Of a DNA stretch of 64,000 nucleotides, positions 9,354-17,821 are shown one piece after another. Position 1 is the stretch's first letter. Each line of letters starts with the position of its first letter. The notes beneath the pieces are model-generated. The model made no database searches, was not told the DNA's origin, and saw only the letters and a program-made list of their open reading frames with translations. The stretch covers positions 13,304-77,303 of the forward strand of contig CBDHHG010000036.1 in NCBI GenBank assembly GCA_965263225.1, read 5' to 3'. The DNA is from DT-111 sp965263225. GTDB lineage: Bacteria > Bacteroidota > Bacteroidia > Chitinophagales > Saprospiraceae. The position numbers and the translations under genes were made by a program.

Positions 9354-10796
9354 ATGTACAACGACAATCCGACCCTTACGGGCATTAAGAAGGAAATTGA
9401 CGAAAGCAAGCAGGGAGAGGTCTTCTTCCAGGAAGCTGAGCTGCCTGGGAGTGCTATCGATCAGAAACATTTCTATATAGAGAGTTATGGTTGTCAGATG
9501 AATTTCAGTGATAGTGAGATCGTAGCCTCAATTCTTTCCGAAGTTGGTTTTCAGCCGACTCGCAATATGGAAACGGCGGATTTAATTATGATCAATACCT
9601 GCTCTATTCGAGAAAAGGCTGAGGATACGGTGCGCAAACGCCTCCGCGTATTCGATAAAGTGAAACAACAACGGCCAGGTACGCTGGTTGGCGTGTTGGG
9701 ATGCATGGCGGAGCGCTTGAAGAGCAAGTTCCTGGAGCAGGAAAAATTGGTTGACTTAGTTGTTGGTCCCGATGCATACCGAGACCTGCCCAATTTGGTA
9801 TCTAATGCGGAAGAAGGAGATAAAGGCGTAAATGTCTTTTTGTCACGGGAAGAAACGTATGCCGATATTAGCCCGCTTCGGCTAGGCAGTAATGGCGTTT
9901 CGGCATTCATTTCCATTATGCGCGGCTGTGACAACATGTGCTCCTTCTGCGTAGTCCCCTTTACCAGAGGCAGAGAGCGAAGTCGGAGTGCCTTTAGTAT
10001 CGTTGCAGAAGCCAATGATTTGTACGAAAAGGGATATAGAGAAGTCACATTGTTGGGCCAAAATGTAGATTCCTACAAATGGGAAAACCCGGAAACTCAA
10101 GAACTGGTGAGTTTTGCAGACCTGCTCGCTCAGGTAGCCGATGTTCACCCCGATCTCCGAGTTCGATTCTCCACCTCTCACCCCAAGGATATAACGGATG
10201 AGGTACTCTACACAATGGCAAAGTACGAGAATATCTGTAACTATATTCACTTGCCTGTCCAATCTGGGAATAGTCGGATCTTAGATCTCATGAATCGAAC
10301 CTATGACCGAGAATGGTACATTGATAAAATCAAGCGCATCTACGAAATCATCCCGGATTGTGCCATCTCTTCTGATATTATTGCGGGCTTCTGTACAGAG
10401 ACAGAAGCAGAGCACCAGGATACGCTGAGCATGATCGAACTAGCAGGCTATAGCATGTCCTACATGTTTTTCTATTCTGAACGCCCAGGAACTCTGGCAG
10501 CAAGAAAGTACGAGGATGACATACCTTTAGAAACGAAAAAGAAGCGCCTGCAAGAGATCATTCAGTTGCAGACTAAAGTTTCACAAGCACACAACCAGCG
10601 GGATATTGGAAAAACGTTCAAAGTTTTGATCGAAGGCACTTCCAAGAAATCAGATCAAGATTTCAAGGGCAGAAATTCACAAAATAAAATGATCGTCTTC
10701 CCGAAATTGGCAGGTTTTCAGGCAGGAGATTATGTCAAAGTAAAAGTCCATCAGGCCACTAGCGCCACCTTGATTGGGGAAATGATCACGGCCTAA
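9354..10796 (+). CDS. miaB: tRNA-2-methylthio-N6-dimethylallyladenosine synthase
   Basis: A 480-residue radical-SAM methylthiotransferase that converts i6A37 to ms2i6A37 in tRNAs reading UNN codons, in the cytoplasm. The N-terminal UPF0004 domain carries the three cluster cysteines (about C47 in ESYGCQMN, C83 in NTCSIRE, C117 in LGCMAE). The radical-SAM motif CDNMCSFC gives C192, C196 and C199, followed by VVPFTRGRERSRS, and the C-terminal TRAM domain ends near VKVKVHQATSATLIGE. Length is normal for MiaB in this phylum. It heads the miaB - sigma-54 activator - lptE cluster seen in many Bacteroidota and lies behind a promoter and terminator-like leader. Confidence 0.97.
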   Translation: MYNDNPTLTGIKKEIDESKQGEVFFQEAELPGSAIDQKHFYIESYGCQMNFSDSEIVASILSEVGFQPTRNMETADLIMINTCSIREKAEDTVRKRLRVFDKVKQQRPGTLVGVLGCMAERLKSKFLEQEKLVDLVVGPDAYRDLPNLVSNAEEGDKGVNVFLSREETYADISPLRLGSNGVSAFISIMRGCDNMCSFCVVPFTRGRERSRSAFSIVAEANDLYEKGYREVTLLGQNVDSYKWENPETQELVSFADLLAQVADVHPDLRVRFSTSHPKDITDEVLYTMAKYENICNYIHLPVQSGNSRILDLMNRTYDREWYIDKIKRIYEIIPDCAISSDIIAGFCTETEAEHQDTLSMIELAGYSMSYMFFYSERPGTLAARKYEDDIPLETKKKRLQEIIQLQTKVSQAHNQRDIGKTFKVLIEGTSKKSDQDFKGRNSQNKMIVFPKLAGFQAGDYVKVKVHQATSATLIGEMITA

Positions 10797-10845
10797 AGTT
10801 CGCGCCAAGGTCCTAACGCTCTTTATTATCAGTTAAAAACCGTTT

Positions 10846-12144
10846 ATGGAAAAGCTACAATCCGTCAAACAAAGATATGGTATCATTGGTCGATCTCCTT
10901 TACTGGATCGAGCCTTAGGTACGGCGGTTCGAGTAGCAAGAACGGATTTGTCAGTCCTAATCACAGGCGAAAGTGGTAGCGGTAAAGAAGCATTTTCTCG
11001 TATCATCCACGAAAACAGTGCTCGCAAGCACAATAAATTTATTGCCATCAATTGCGGCGCCATTCCCGAAGGTACCATCAACTCTGAACTCTTTGGACAC
11101 GAAAAAGGAGCGTTTACAGGAGCGACCGGTGAGCGTAAAGGTTACTTTGAGACGTACAATGGCGGCACGATATTTTTGGATGAGATTGGGGAAATGCCGG
11201 CAGAAACCCAGGCTGCCCTCTTGAGGATATTGGAAGCGGGAGAATTCATTCGAGTGGGCTCCTCCAAGCCACAGAAGACAGATGTCCGAATTGTAGCGGC
11301 AACAAACGTCAAGTTACAGGAGGCCATTAGAAAGGGGAAATTCAGAGAAGACCTCTACTTTCGATTGAATACCGTTCCTATTCATTTGCCTGCATTAAGA
11401 GAGCGCCCAGAGGACATCTACATGCTCTTTCGTAAATTTGCAGTAGATTTTGCGGAGACCTATCGCACTCCCCCCGTCCAACTAGATGAACGGGCTCGTC
11501 TCCTCCTGGAATCCTACCGATGGCCAGGCAATATTAGAGAATTAAAGAATGTGGCTGAACAGGTATCTGTACTTTCGGAAGAACGAATGGTAAGTGCAGA
11601 GCATTTGTTGGAGTTAATTCCCAATTTGCTTAAACGGAATCTGCCCATGATTCCAGAAAGCGAGAACCTAAGCGAAGGGAACCTCAGGGAGAGAGAAATC
11701 TTATACAAAGTCCTTTTCGAAATGAAACAGGATTTGACAGATCTAAAGGATCTGGTTTTTGAAATCATTAGAGATAACAATCTACAGGTTCCAGATGTCT
11801 CTCCCATTAGAGGGATCGGCACTTCGGTTAGTCGTAGAGAAGAAATTCCCCGCTATTCGACCCGAGCGGTAGAAGATTTGCTAGAAGAATATAAACCTAC
11901 TCCAGAAGCACCTACTGTCCGGCCGGAAGAAAAAAAGCTCAAACCCATCATCTTGGATGAAACCGCCAAAGAACAATACCAAGATCTGGTAGTGGTGGAC
12001 GATAATCTATCCTTGGTTGAAAACGAAAAAGAGTTGATCCGTAAAGCCTTGAAAAAGCACGATGGCAAGAGAAAAGAAGCTGCGCAGGCTTTAGAAATAT
12101 CAGAACGTACTTTGTATAGGAAGATAAAAGAGTACAACCTCTAG
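10846..12144 (+). CDS. Sigma-54 interacting AAA+ transcriptional activator, no receiver domain
   Basis: A 432-residue enhancer-binding protein that would remodel sigma-54 RNA polymerase by ATP hydrolysis. The AAA+ domain starts almost at residue 1: Walker A GESGSGKE (about 41-48), the sigma-54 contact loop GAFTGA (about 88-93), Walker B GTIFLDEIGE (about 107-116), and the R-finger region FREDLYFRLN. The C-terminus has a Fis-type helix-turn-helix (AAQALEISERTLYRKIKEY). There is no N-terminal receiver, GAF or PAS domain, so control must come from another protein or from its level. A charged linker of about 130 residues separates the two domains. It lies 49 bases after miaB and 107 before lptE. 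Confidence 0.94.
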   Translation: MEKLQSVKQRYGIIGRSPLLDRALGTAVRVARTDLSVLITGESGSGKEAFSRIIHENSARKHNKFIAINCGAIPEGTINSELFGHEKGAFTGATGERKGYFETYNGGTIFLDEIGEMPAETQAALLRILEAGEFIRVGSSKPQKTDVRIVAATNVKLQEAIRKGKFREDLYFRLNTVPIHLPALRERPEDIYMLFRKFAVDFAETYRTPPVQLDERARLLLESYRWPGNIRELKNVAEQVSVLSEERMVSAEHLLELIPNLLKRNLPMIPESENLSEGNLREREILYKVLFEMKQDLTDLKDLVFEIIRDNNLQVPDVSPIRGIGTSVSRREEIPRYSTRAVEDLLEEYKPTPEAPTVRPEEKKLKPIILDETAKEQYQDLVVVDDNLSLVENEKELIRKALKKHDGKRKEAAQALEISERTLYRKIKEYNL

Positions 12145-12223
12145 TCCTCCAACTCGCCAAGGGATAAACCCAACAAAAGGTTAAACTTGTCAATACGACT
12201 TAGCAAAAAGATGGCTTAAACCT

Positions 12224-12248
12224 TAGCTTTGTAAGCTCAATACCTTTG
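12224..12248 (+). promoter_or_regulatory. Two -7 boxes directly before lptE
   Basis: TAGCTTTG (12224-12231) and TACCTTTG (12241-12248) both match TAnnTTTG. The second ends three bases before the ATG at 12252 and would give a leaderless transcript; the first would give a leader of about 15-20 bases. No clear -33 element is seen for either. Confidence 0.5.
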
Positions 12249-12251
12249 ATC

Positions 12252-12752
12252 ATGACTACCTTAAGATATACCTTGTTAGCCTTATTGATCTGCATCCTCG
12301 GTGCTTCCTGCTACACCTTCTCGGGGATCAGTATCAGCGACAATGTGAAGACTTTTTATGTTATTCGATTCAAGGATAATGCCCCCAATGCGCCCCCTAC
12401 CCTAGCACAAACTTTGACTTTTGCCCTTGATCAGAAGGTGAGAACCGAGGCACGCCTGGTGGAAAACCAGGTATCTCCTGATATCGAATTTATAGGTACG
12501 CTGGTAGACTTTCGCGTTACCTCGGAAGCTCCCCGGGCTAACGAGACCACAGCCCTCAACCGCTTGACCGTCACTACCGCTGTGGAATACATTAACAATG
12601 TGGAAACTGATAAAGGTTGGAAGAAAAACTTCTCCCATTTTTTTGATTTTGCGAGTACAACAGATCTCAGTTCCATACAGGAGGCAGCCCTGGATGAAAT
12701 CGTAAATCAGATCATGGAATATATCTTCAACGAAGCCTTTGCAGATTGGTAG
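12252..12752 (+). CDS. lptE: LptE-family lipoprotein of LPS export
   Basis: A 166-residue outer-membrane lipoprotein that would plug and assemble the LptD translocon for lipopolysaccharide export. The N-terminus is a lipoprotein signal with lipobox LGASC, followed by YTFSGISI, the hallmark start of Bacteroidota LptE proteins. The body is short beta and helix (IEFIGTLVDFRVTSEAP), ending in the helix IVNQIMEYIFNEAFADW. The ATG at 12252 is preferred to an in-frame TTG two codons upstream, which overlaps the -7 box. Its place after miaB and the sigma-54 activator is the conserved order in the phylum and supports the name more than overall similarity does. Confidence 0.88.
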   Translation: MTTLRYTLLALLICILGASCYTFSGISISDNVKTFYVIRFKDNAPNAPPTLAQTLTFALDQKVRTEARLVENQVSPDIEFIGTLVDFRVTSEAPRANETTALNRLTVTTAVEYINNVETDKGWKKNFSHFFDFASTTDLSSIQEAALDEIVNQIMEYIFNEAFADW

Positions 12753-12899
12753 TCTTTAGAAAGAAAAGGCGTCCTATATCTCCAAGGATGCTGAGCAATT
12801 TCCCGGCGCAATTCGGGGCAATCTGAGCCTATTTCTCCCCTTTGGTAAACTTGCCTTAACATTGGCTTATGGGTTCTTGACAATACTTCTGCTCACCTT

Positions 12900-12929
12900 T
12901 TTGAATTCCGCAAAAATCCGTTACTTTTG
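12900..12929 (+). promoter_or_regulatory. sucC promoter
   Basis: TTTG (12900-12903) and TACTTTTG (12922-12929) are separated by 18 bases, close to the ideal Bacteroidota promoter. The ATG of sucC follows about 26 bases after the -7 box. Confidence 0.7.
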
Positions 12930-12955
12930 CTGGCGAAAATTCAAACCCATCCTAC

Positions 12956-14158
12956 ATGAACTTACATGAATATCAAGGTAAAGAATTGCTAAAGAGTTAC
13001 GGCGTGACCATTCAAGAGGGTAAAGTCGCAACAACTGTAGAGGAGGCAGTAGCTGCCTTCAAATCCCTACAAGAAGAAACGGGTACCGAAATGGCTGTGG
13101 TAAAGGCACAGATCCATGCTGGTGGTCGTGGAAAAGGAGGTGGAGTGAAATTGGCCAAGAATTTGGACGATCTCAAAGAGCATGCGGGAAACATCATCGG
13201 CATGATGTTGAAGACACCTCAGACACCAGGTGGCATGACTGGCCCTGGTAAGTTGGTACGCAAGGTCTTAGTGGCACAGGATGTTTACGCTCCTGACTTC
13301 GATGCTTGTAAAGAATATTACATCTCCATCCTTATGGATAGAGAGAAGAAACGAAATGTTATTATCCACTCTACTGAAGGAGGGATGGACATTGAGGAAG
13401 TAGCTGAAAAAACACCAGAACTGGTACATAAAGAGTACATCGATCCACAATTGGGCCTTTTACCTTTCCAAGCCCGTAAGGTGGCATTCAACTTGGGTTT
13501 AAGCGGTAAGGCTTTCAAAGAGATGGTGCGGTTCATTACGAAGTTGTATAAAGCCTTCGTTGGTTCCGATGCTTCTCTTTTTGAAATCAACCCTTGTCTA
13601 AAGGATGGTGAAGATCGAATTATTGCGGTTGACTGTAAAGTATCTTTGGATGACAACTCCTTATTTCGCCATAAGGATTTGGCTGAATTGAGAGACACAG
13701 ATGAAGAAGATCCCACAGAAGTGGAAGCTAAGAGTTACGGTTTGAATTATGTTAACCTTGATGGTAATGTAGGGTGTATGGTAAATGGCGCTGGCTTGGC
13801 CATGGCGACCATGGATATCATCAAGCTTTCCGGAGGAGAACCAGCCAACTTCTTGGATGTTGGAGGTACTGCTGATGCTGCTCGGGTGGAGCAAGCCTTC
13901 CGTATTATTCTTCGTGATCCAGCGGTCAAAGCGATTTTGATCAATATCTTCGGTGGTATTGTGCGTTGTGACCGGGTAGCTCAGGGTGTGGTAGATGCTT
14001 ATAAGAACATTGGTGATATCAGTGTTCCCATCATTGTTAGGTTGCAAGGCACCAATGCGGATTTGGCCAAAACTATCATTGATGAATCTGGCCTTTCTGT
14101 TCATTCTGCTATTTTACTACAAGAGGCAGCTGATCTAGTAAAGGAGGTCTTACAATAG
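12956..14158 (+). CDS. sucC: Succinate-CoA ligase, beta subunit
   Basis: A 400-residue subunit of succinyl-CoA synthetase, which makes ATP or GTP from succinyl-CoA in the TCA cycle. It opens with the family hallmark MNLHEYQGKELLKSYGV, has the ATP-grasp elements AQIHAGGRGKGGGVKLAKN and LFEINPCLKDGED, and the C-terminal ligase domain with LDVGGTADAARVEQAF and FGGIVRCDRVAQGV. Length is normal. The alpha-subunit gene sucD is not adjacent, as is common in this phylum. It has its own promoter (12900-12929) and a terminator (14198-14236), so it is a single-gene unit. Confidence 0.97.
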   Translation: MNLHEYQGKELLKSYGVTIQEGKVATTVEEAVAAFKSLQEETGTEMAVVKAQIHAGGRGKGGGVKLAKNLDDLKEHAGNIIGMMLKTPQTPGGMTGPGKLVRKVLVAQDVYAPDFDACKEYYISILMDREKKRNVIIHSTEGGMDIEEVAEKTPELVHKEYIDPQLGLLPFQARKVAFNLGLSGKAFKEMVRFITKLYKAFVGSDASLFEINPCLKDGEDRIIAVDCKVSLDDNSLFRHKDLAELRDTDEEDPTEVEAKSYGLNYVNLDGNVGCMVNGAGLAMATMDIIKLSGGEPANFLDVGGTADAARVEQAFRIILRDPAVKAILINIFGGIVRCDRVAQGVVDAYKNIGDISVPIIVRLQGTNADLAKTIIDESGLSVHSAILLQEAADLVKEVLQ

Positions 14159-14197
14159 CGAAAGAAGTTTCCGATCAATTGATCTGATCAGATAGGT

Positions 14198-14236
14198 AAG
14201 AACCCGATTTTTGGTTTTCCCAAATATCGGGTTCTT
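14198..14236. terminator. Hairpin terminator between sucC and the decarboxylase
   Basis: An 11-bp perfect stem AAGAACCCGAT / ATCGGGTTCTT with a 17-base loop lies between the two convergent genes. The flanks are moderately T-rich on the plus strand, so it can serve both. Confidence 0.7.
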
Positions 14237-14248
14237 TACGTTTAGCCT

Positions 14249-15697
14249 CTATACGATTACAGCGGCGGGGACTAAGCCTTCGATTTTATCCAATAAACCT
14301 TGCAGCTCTTTTGCCGTACTCATGGGATTGGCCAGCGTAGTTCTTAACCAAAGCCCTTCTCCTAGCCAGGTCTTTACAATATAAAACTCCCCATCTTCCA
14401 ATATGGCTTGCCGGAGCTGATCGTTTAACTGATTCTGTTTATCTAGGGATATTCCCGCTTGAGCGTATCGGAAGCAAATAATATTGCACTCGGGTTCCAC
14501 CGCTAGTTCAAAGGAGGGATGAGCCTTGATCAGCTGAGCAAAATGCTGACTCAGGTCTAGTACCGCCGTGACCGCCTCATCCCAGAGTTCCCCCCCATAC
14601 TGGCTGAGAGTAATAAAAGCCTTTAAGCCCAGCATCAGCTTGGTACACTCAAAAGTTCTTTTAGCAAAATTGAACCACTCCGGATCTGCTTGTTCAAAAA
14701 GATAATCTGCTCGCTGGCTGAAGGTCTGATAACTATGCTTTCCATCTTTAAAGATCAGAGCCGTCGTTATTGATGGAGTTAATAGCATTTTATGGAAGTC
14801 CATCGCTACAGAGTCGGCCAGTTCGATCCCCCTTACTCTGTGTTTGTATTTCCCCGAAAATGCTAAGGCTGCCCCATGTGCACCATCCACGTGAAACCAT
14901 AGATCGTGGCGTTGACAAAAGGCAGCGATCGCTTCCAAGTCGTCGAACGAGCCCGTTGCTGTACTACAGGCACTTCCCACCACCGCAATTACTTGCGTGC
15001 CAGCCTCCGTAGCGGCTTGATACAATTGTTGCAATTGAGTGGTATCCATCTGATAGCGATCATTTGCTGGCACCTTTATTATACCTGCCTCTCCCCACCC
15101 CATGATTTTCACCGCTCGATCTACACAATAGTGAGCAGCTTCCGAAACCATAAGTGCAAGGGGTTGGCTATGCCCTTCCGTCCACACGTTTTGTCGGGCC
15201 TTAATGCTTCGAGCCGCCAGTAAGGCAGTGGTATTCGCCAAGGTGCCTCCGGAGGTCACAAAGCCGTCCGCTGATTCAGAAAAACCCATGTATTGGCTTA
15301 CCTTCTTGATCACCAAGTGTTCCATGGTAGAACCAGGAACCCCCATTTCATACACCCCCATGCCATTATTCATCCAATCACTCATTAAACCCGCCAAGGT
15401 AGTTATAGGGATGGGGGGACTGATCTGATGACCCATATATTTGGGATGATGTAAATGTACCCCCTCCTTCAAGGTATCGCTTAGAATCTGTCGACTGGAC
15501 ACAGATCCTACCTCATCCAAGGCCGGGCTCCAACGCTCCTTAGCCACTGCTGGCGGAATCCAGGGATTAGCGGGTATTTCCGCTCCTCCTGCTTGGCATT
15601 TCGCCAAATAATCTGCCAACTCATCAATTAATTGATATCCCATGGTCCGAAAAGCTTCCGGATCATAGGCCGTTTGCAACAAACTTGTTTTTGTCAT
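14249..15697 (-). CDS. PLP-dependent group II amino-acid decarboxylase
   Basis: A 482-residue fold-type I PLP enzyme of the aromatic/diaminobutyrate decarboxylase family. Visible motifs are HLHHPKYMGHQISPP near residue 82, the glycine-rich TSGGTLANTTALLAAR, the PLP-stacking histidine in SEAAHYCVD (about H189), HVDGAHGA with the PLP Asp (about D271), and the Schiff-base lysine in DFHKMLLTP (about K303). The substrate is not determined: tyrosine, tryptophan, DOPA and 2,4-diaminobutyrate enzymes share these motifs. The start ATG overlaps the stop of the upstream gene in TAATG, so translation is probably coupled to the strictosidine-synthase-like protein. Confidence 0.92.
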   Translation of the reverse strand: MTKTSLLQTAYDPEAFRTMGYQLIDELADYLAKCQAGGAEIPANPWIPPAVAKERWSPALDEVGSVSSRQILSDTLKEGVHLHHPKYMGHQISPPIPITTLAGLMSDWMNNGMGVYEMGVPGSTMEHLVIKKVSQYMGFSESADGFVTSGGTLANTTALLAARSIKARQNVWTEGHSQPLALMVSEAAHYCVDRAVKIMGWGEAGIIKVPANDRYQMDTTQLQQLYQAATEAGTQVIAVVGSACSTATGSFDDLEAIAAFCQRHDLWFHVDGAHGAALAFSGKYKHRVRGIELADSVAMDFHKMLLTPSITTALIFKDGKHSYQTFSQRADYLFEQADPEWFNFAKRTFECTKLMLGLKAFITLSQYGGELWDEAVTAVLDLSQHFAQLIKAHPSFELAVEPECNIICFRYAQAGISLDKQNQLNDQLRQAILEDGEFYIVKTWLGEGLWLRTTLANPMSTAKELQGLLDKIEGLVPAAVIV

Positions 15698-16764
15698 TAT
15701 CGAGGTCGTTGAATGGTTCCGATTCCATTGTCTGCCAGAGAACCCAAGTATAGCTGACCTTCATATTCCTGGGCGTTGGTGATTTGGGCAAACTTTCCCT
15801 TAGGATCTTGTAAGTTGTAGATGATTTGAGCCCGTTCATTGATACCTAAAATGAAACTATATCGTTCCGGAGCTGGTTGCAATGTTTCCGGTAGCCGGGC
15901 CAAAATTTTTCTTTGAAAGGGTTTCACCATCAATTTATCTAATTTCGTATTCCTAGGAGAAACTAAAGTCAGCCAAAATACCCCATTAGATCCTCTGGAA
16001 ATACCATCTGGAAAACCCGGAAGATTTTGAATGAACACATCATTTTGCCCTGCCCGACTTCCTTTCAACCAGTATCTACGTACCCGATAGGCCCCCGTTT
16101 CTACTACCAAAACAAAGGACTGGTCAGCTGCCACCGCCACACCATTGGCAAAGTACAGGTCATCCAATAATAATTTGGTCTCTTGTAAGACAGGATCGTA
16201 TTCCATCAAGCGACCATTAGGTCGATGCTCCAGGAGGTCCAGTTTATAATCATGCAAATGAAAGCGGTGGGATGCGTCCGAAAAATAGATTTTCCCGTCT
16301 CTGCCTACCTCTACATCATCTGTTATTCCAAAGGCCAAGTCATTGTGAGCACTTACCAGGACTGTCTCCTGGCCAGCCGGATTTATTGAGATTAGGCCTT
16401 TATCGGCATCCGCAACCAGGAGATTACCCAGGAAATCAAAATCCATCCCTAGCGGTCTACCTCTGGTGTCAAAAAAGACTTCTGGTTCAGACTTACTTCC
16501 GTCAAAGCGGACAATCTTTCCCGTAACGCTAGAACCGTATAATCGCCCCTGCTGGTCAATCGCTACATCTTCACAAGCCTCACATTCATCTTCGTATAAT
16601 ACCAGTATTCTACCTAATTCATTATTGACTTCATACTTACCTTCCAGAGCTGGCGCACGTGGTGGCCTCCAGGAGACTGGATCGACTTGAACGGGAAAGA
16701 GAAACAGATATCCTAACAGTAATAGCAGGACTATTCCTAGCACGGGCAGTAAACGAAATTTCAT
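15697..16764 (-). CDS. Strictosidine-synthase-like / SMP-30 family beta-propeller protein
   Basis: A 355-residue membrane-anchored six-bladed propeller. Residues 5-22 form one hydrophobic segment without a clear cleavage site (PVLGIVLLLLLGYLFLF). The propeller shows the family landmarks GRPLGMDFDFLGNLLVADA, GITDDVEVGRDGKIYFSDA, YFANGVAVAADQSFVLVVE and LPGFPDGISRGSNGVFWLTL. Relatives include plant strictosidine synthase, animal APMAP and bacterial lactonases; most bacterial members are probably hydrolases, and the actual substrate here is unknown. The gene is coupled (TAATG) to the downstream PLP decarboxylase, which suggests a shared amine or lactone substrate, but this is inference only. Confidence 0.85.
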   Translation of the reverse strand: MKFRLLPVLGIVLLLLLGYLFLFPVQVDPVSWRPPRAPALEGKYEVNNELGRILVLYEDECEACEDVAIDQQGRLYGSSVTGKIVRFDGSKSEPEVFFDTRGRPLGMDFDFLGNLLVADADKGLISINPAGQETVLVSAHNDLAFGITDDVEVGRDGKIYFSDASHRFHLHDYKLDLLEHRPNGRLMEYDPVLQETKLLLDDLYFANGVAVAADQSFVLVVETGAYRVRRYWLKGSRAGQNDVFIQNLPGFPDGISRGSNGVFWLTLVSPRNTKLDKLMVKPFQRKILARLPETLQPAPERYSFILGINERAQIIYNLQDPKGKFAQITNAQEYEGQLYLGSLADNGIGTIQRPR

Positions 16765-17154
16765 ACCGGAGATTTAGTGAATGCAAAGCTCCTCCTTTCT
16801 GGAAGCTATCTAAAAATGTCTGCGGATGTAGTAGAGTTAGGATTACCACTGGGCCAATCTGCCCAATATGCAAAACATGAAATGTTTGTAGGTGAAAGAA
16901 ATTCTTTTCACCAGAGAGATATTTTCAGATAGCCTTTATATCCCCTTTACCAGTAAAAGTAATATTTTTTGAAAAAAAACTTCCTCGGGGTGTACCTTTT
17001 CAGAAAGCTCGCATTATGGTAGTAAAATCAACCGAATAATAAATGAGACGATAAGCTAGGATCTCATCATAGCAATTTTGGGCTAAAAAATGTACATTTG
17101 ATGTTTTCAAAACTTCAATTAAGCCGAAGCCATATAAAAAACGTAGGCATGAGT
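16765..17154. other. Divergent intergenic region before the ECF sigma gene
   Basis: About 390 bases with no supported gene. It contains a small palindrome near 16875 (AAACAT GAA ATGTTT) and a -7 box at 17093-17100. Confidence 0.5.
17093..17100 (+). promoter_or_regulatory. -7 box TACATTTG of the ECF sigma operon
   Basis: TACATTTG fits TAnnTTTG. It directly abuts an in-frame ATG at 17101, so the transcript would begin at or after that codon; this argues for a start further in, at 17149 or 17155. Confidence 0.5.
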
Positions 17155-17727
17155 ATGTCTAAGAAGTCTGTTTCCGTGGAGCATATGCAGGAGGAGTGGC
17201 TTGAGGTACAGGCAGCCCAACAAGACCCCGCGCGATTTCGTCCGCTATACAATCGCTACTACGAACCTATCTTTCGTTTCATTTTCAGAAGAACTAATCA
17301 AGAAGAACTTACTGCTGACATCTGCTCGCAGGTATTCCTAAAAGCCCTACAAAGGATTAATTCCTATTCCTATAAGGGAGTACCCTTTTCTGCGTGGCTG
17401 TATCGCATCGCTAGCAATGAAGTAGCACAACATTATCGTGCTTCACAGAAAAACAGAGTGGTCAGCATGGAGGAAAGTTCTTTTACGGATATGATAGATG
17501 AATTAGATGAACGGGACACAGAAGGATTGAGACAACAATTACTAGTGACACTGGACACATTAAAAGAGGGGGATCTGCAACTAATCGAACTTCGTTTTTT
17601 CGAGCAACGCTCCTTTCGGGAAGTCGCCGAAATTACGGGAATTACAGAAAATAACGCAAAGGTGAGAACGTACCGGATTTTGGAACGAATGAAAAAAAAG
17701 ATTGCCAATTCACCAAGAGAAAATTAA
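17149..17727 (+). CDS. ECF-type RNA polymerase sigma factor
   Basis: An about 192-residue sigma-70 family factor with only regions 2 and 4. Region 2 is visible as FRPLYNRYYEPIFRFIFRR, DICSQVFLKALQ and FSAWLYRIASNEVAQHYR. Region 4 shows LRFFEQRSFREVAEITGITE and the recognition helix leading to AKVRTYRILERMKKK. The frame is open upstream to 17098, but a -7 box at 17093-17100 makes the upstream ATG at 17101 unlikely; the ATGs at 17149 and 17155 (MSMSKKSVSV) are better. It lies 94 bases before a membrane protein gene in the same direction, the usual layout of an ECF factor and its anti-sigma partner. Confidence 0.92.
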   Translation: MSMSKKSVSVEHMQEEWLEVQAAQQDPARFRPLYNRYYEPIFRFIFRRTNQEELTADICSQVFLKALQRINSYSYKGVPFSAWLYRIASNEVAQHYRASQKNRVVSMEESSFTDMIDELDERDTEGLRQQLLVTLDTLKEGDLQLIELRFFEQRSFREVAEITGITENNAKVRTYRILERMKKKIANSPREN

Positions 17728-17821
17728 GCATTATGCCATTTACCACCGAAAACACTGCTTTCTTTTTTCCATCCTACCACCGTAAGGATCAGGCCTTCTT
17801 TTTCTTCCAAAAATTATTCCG

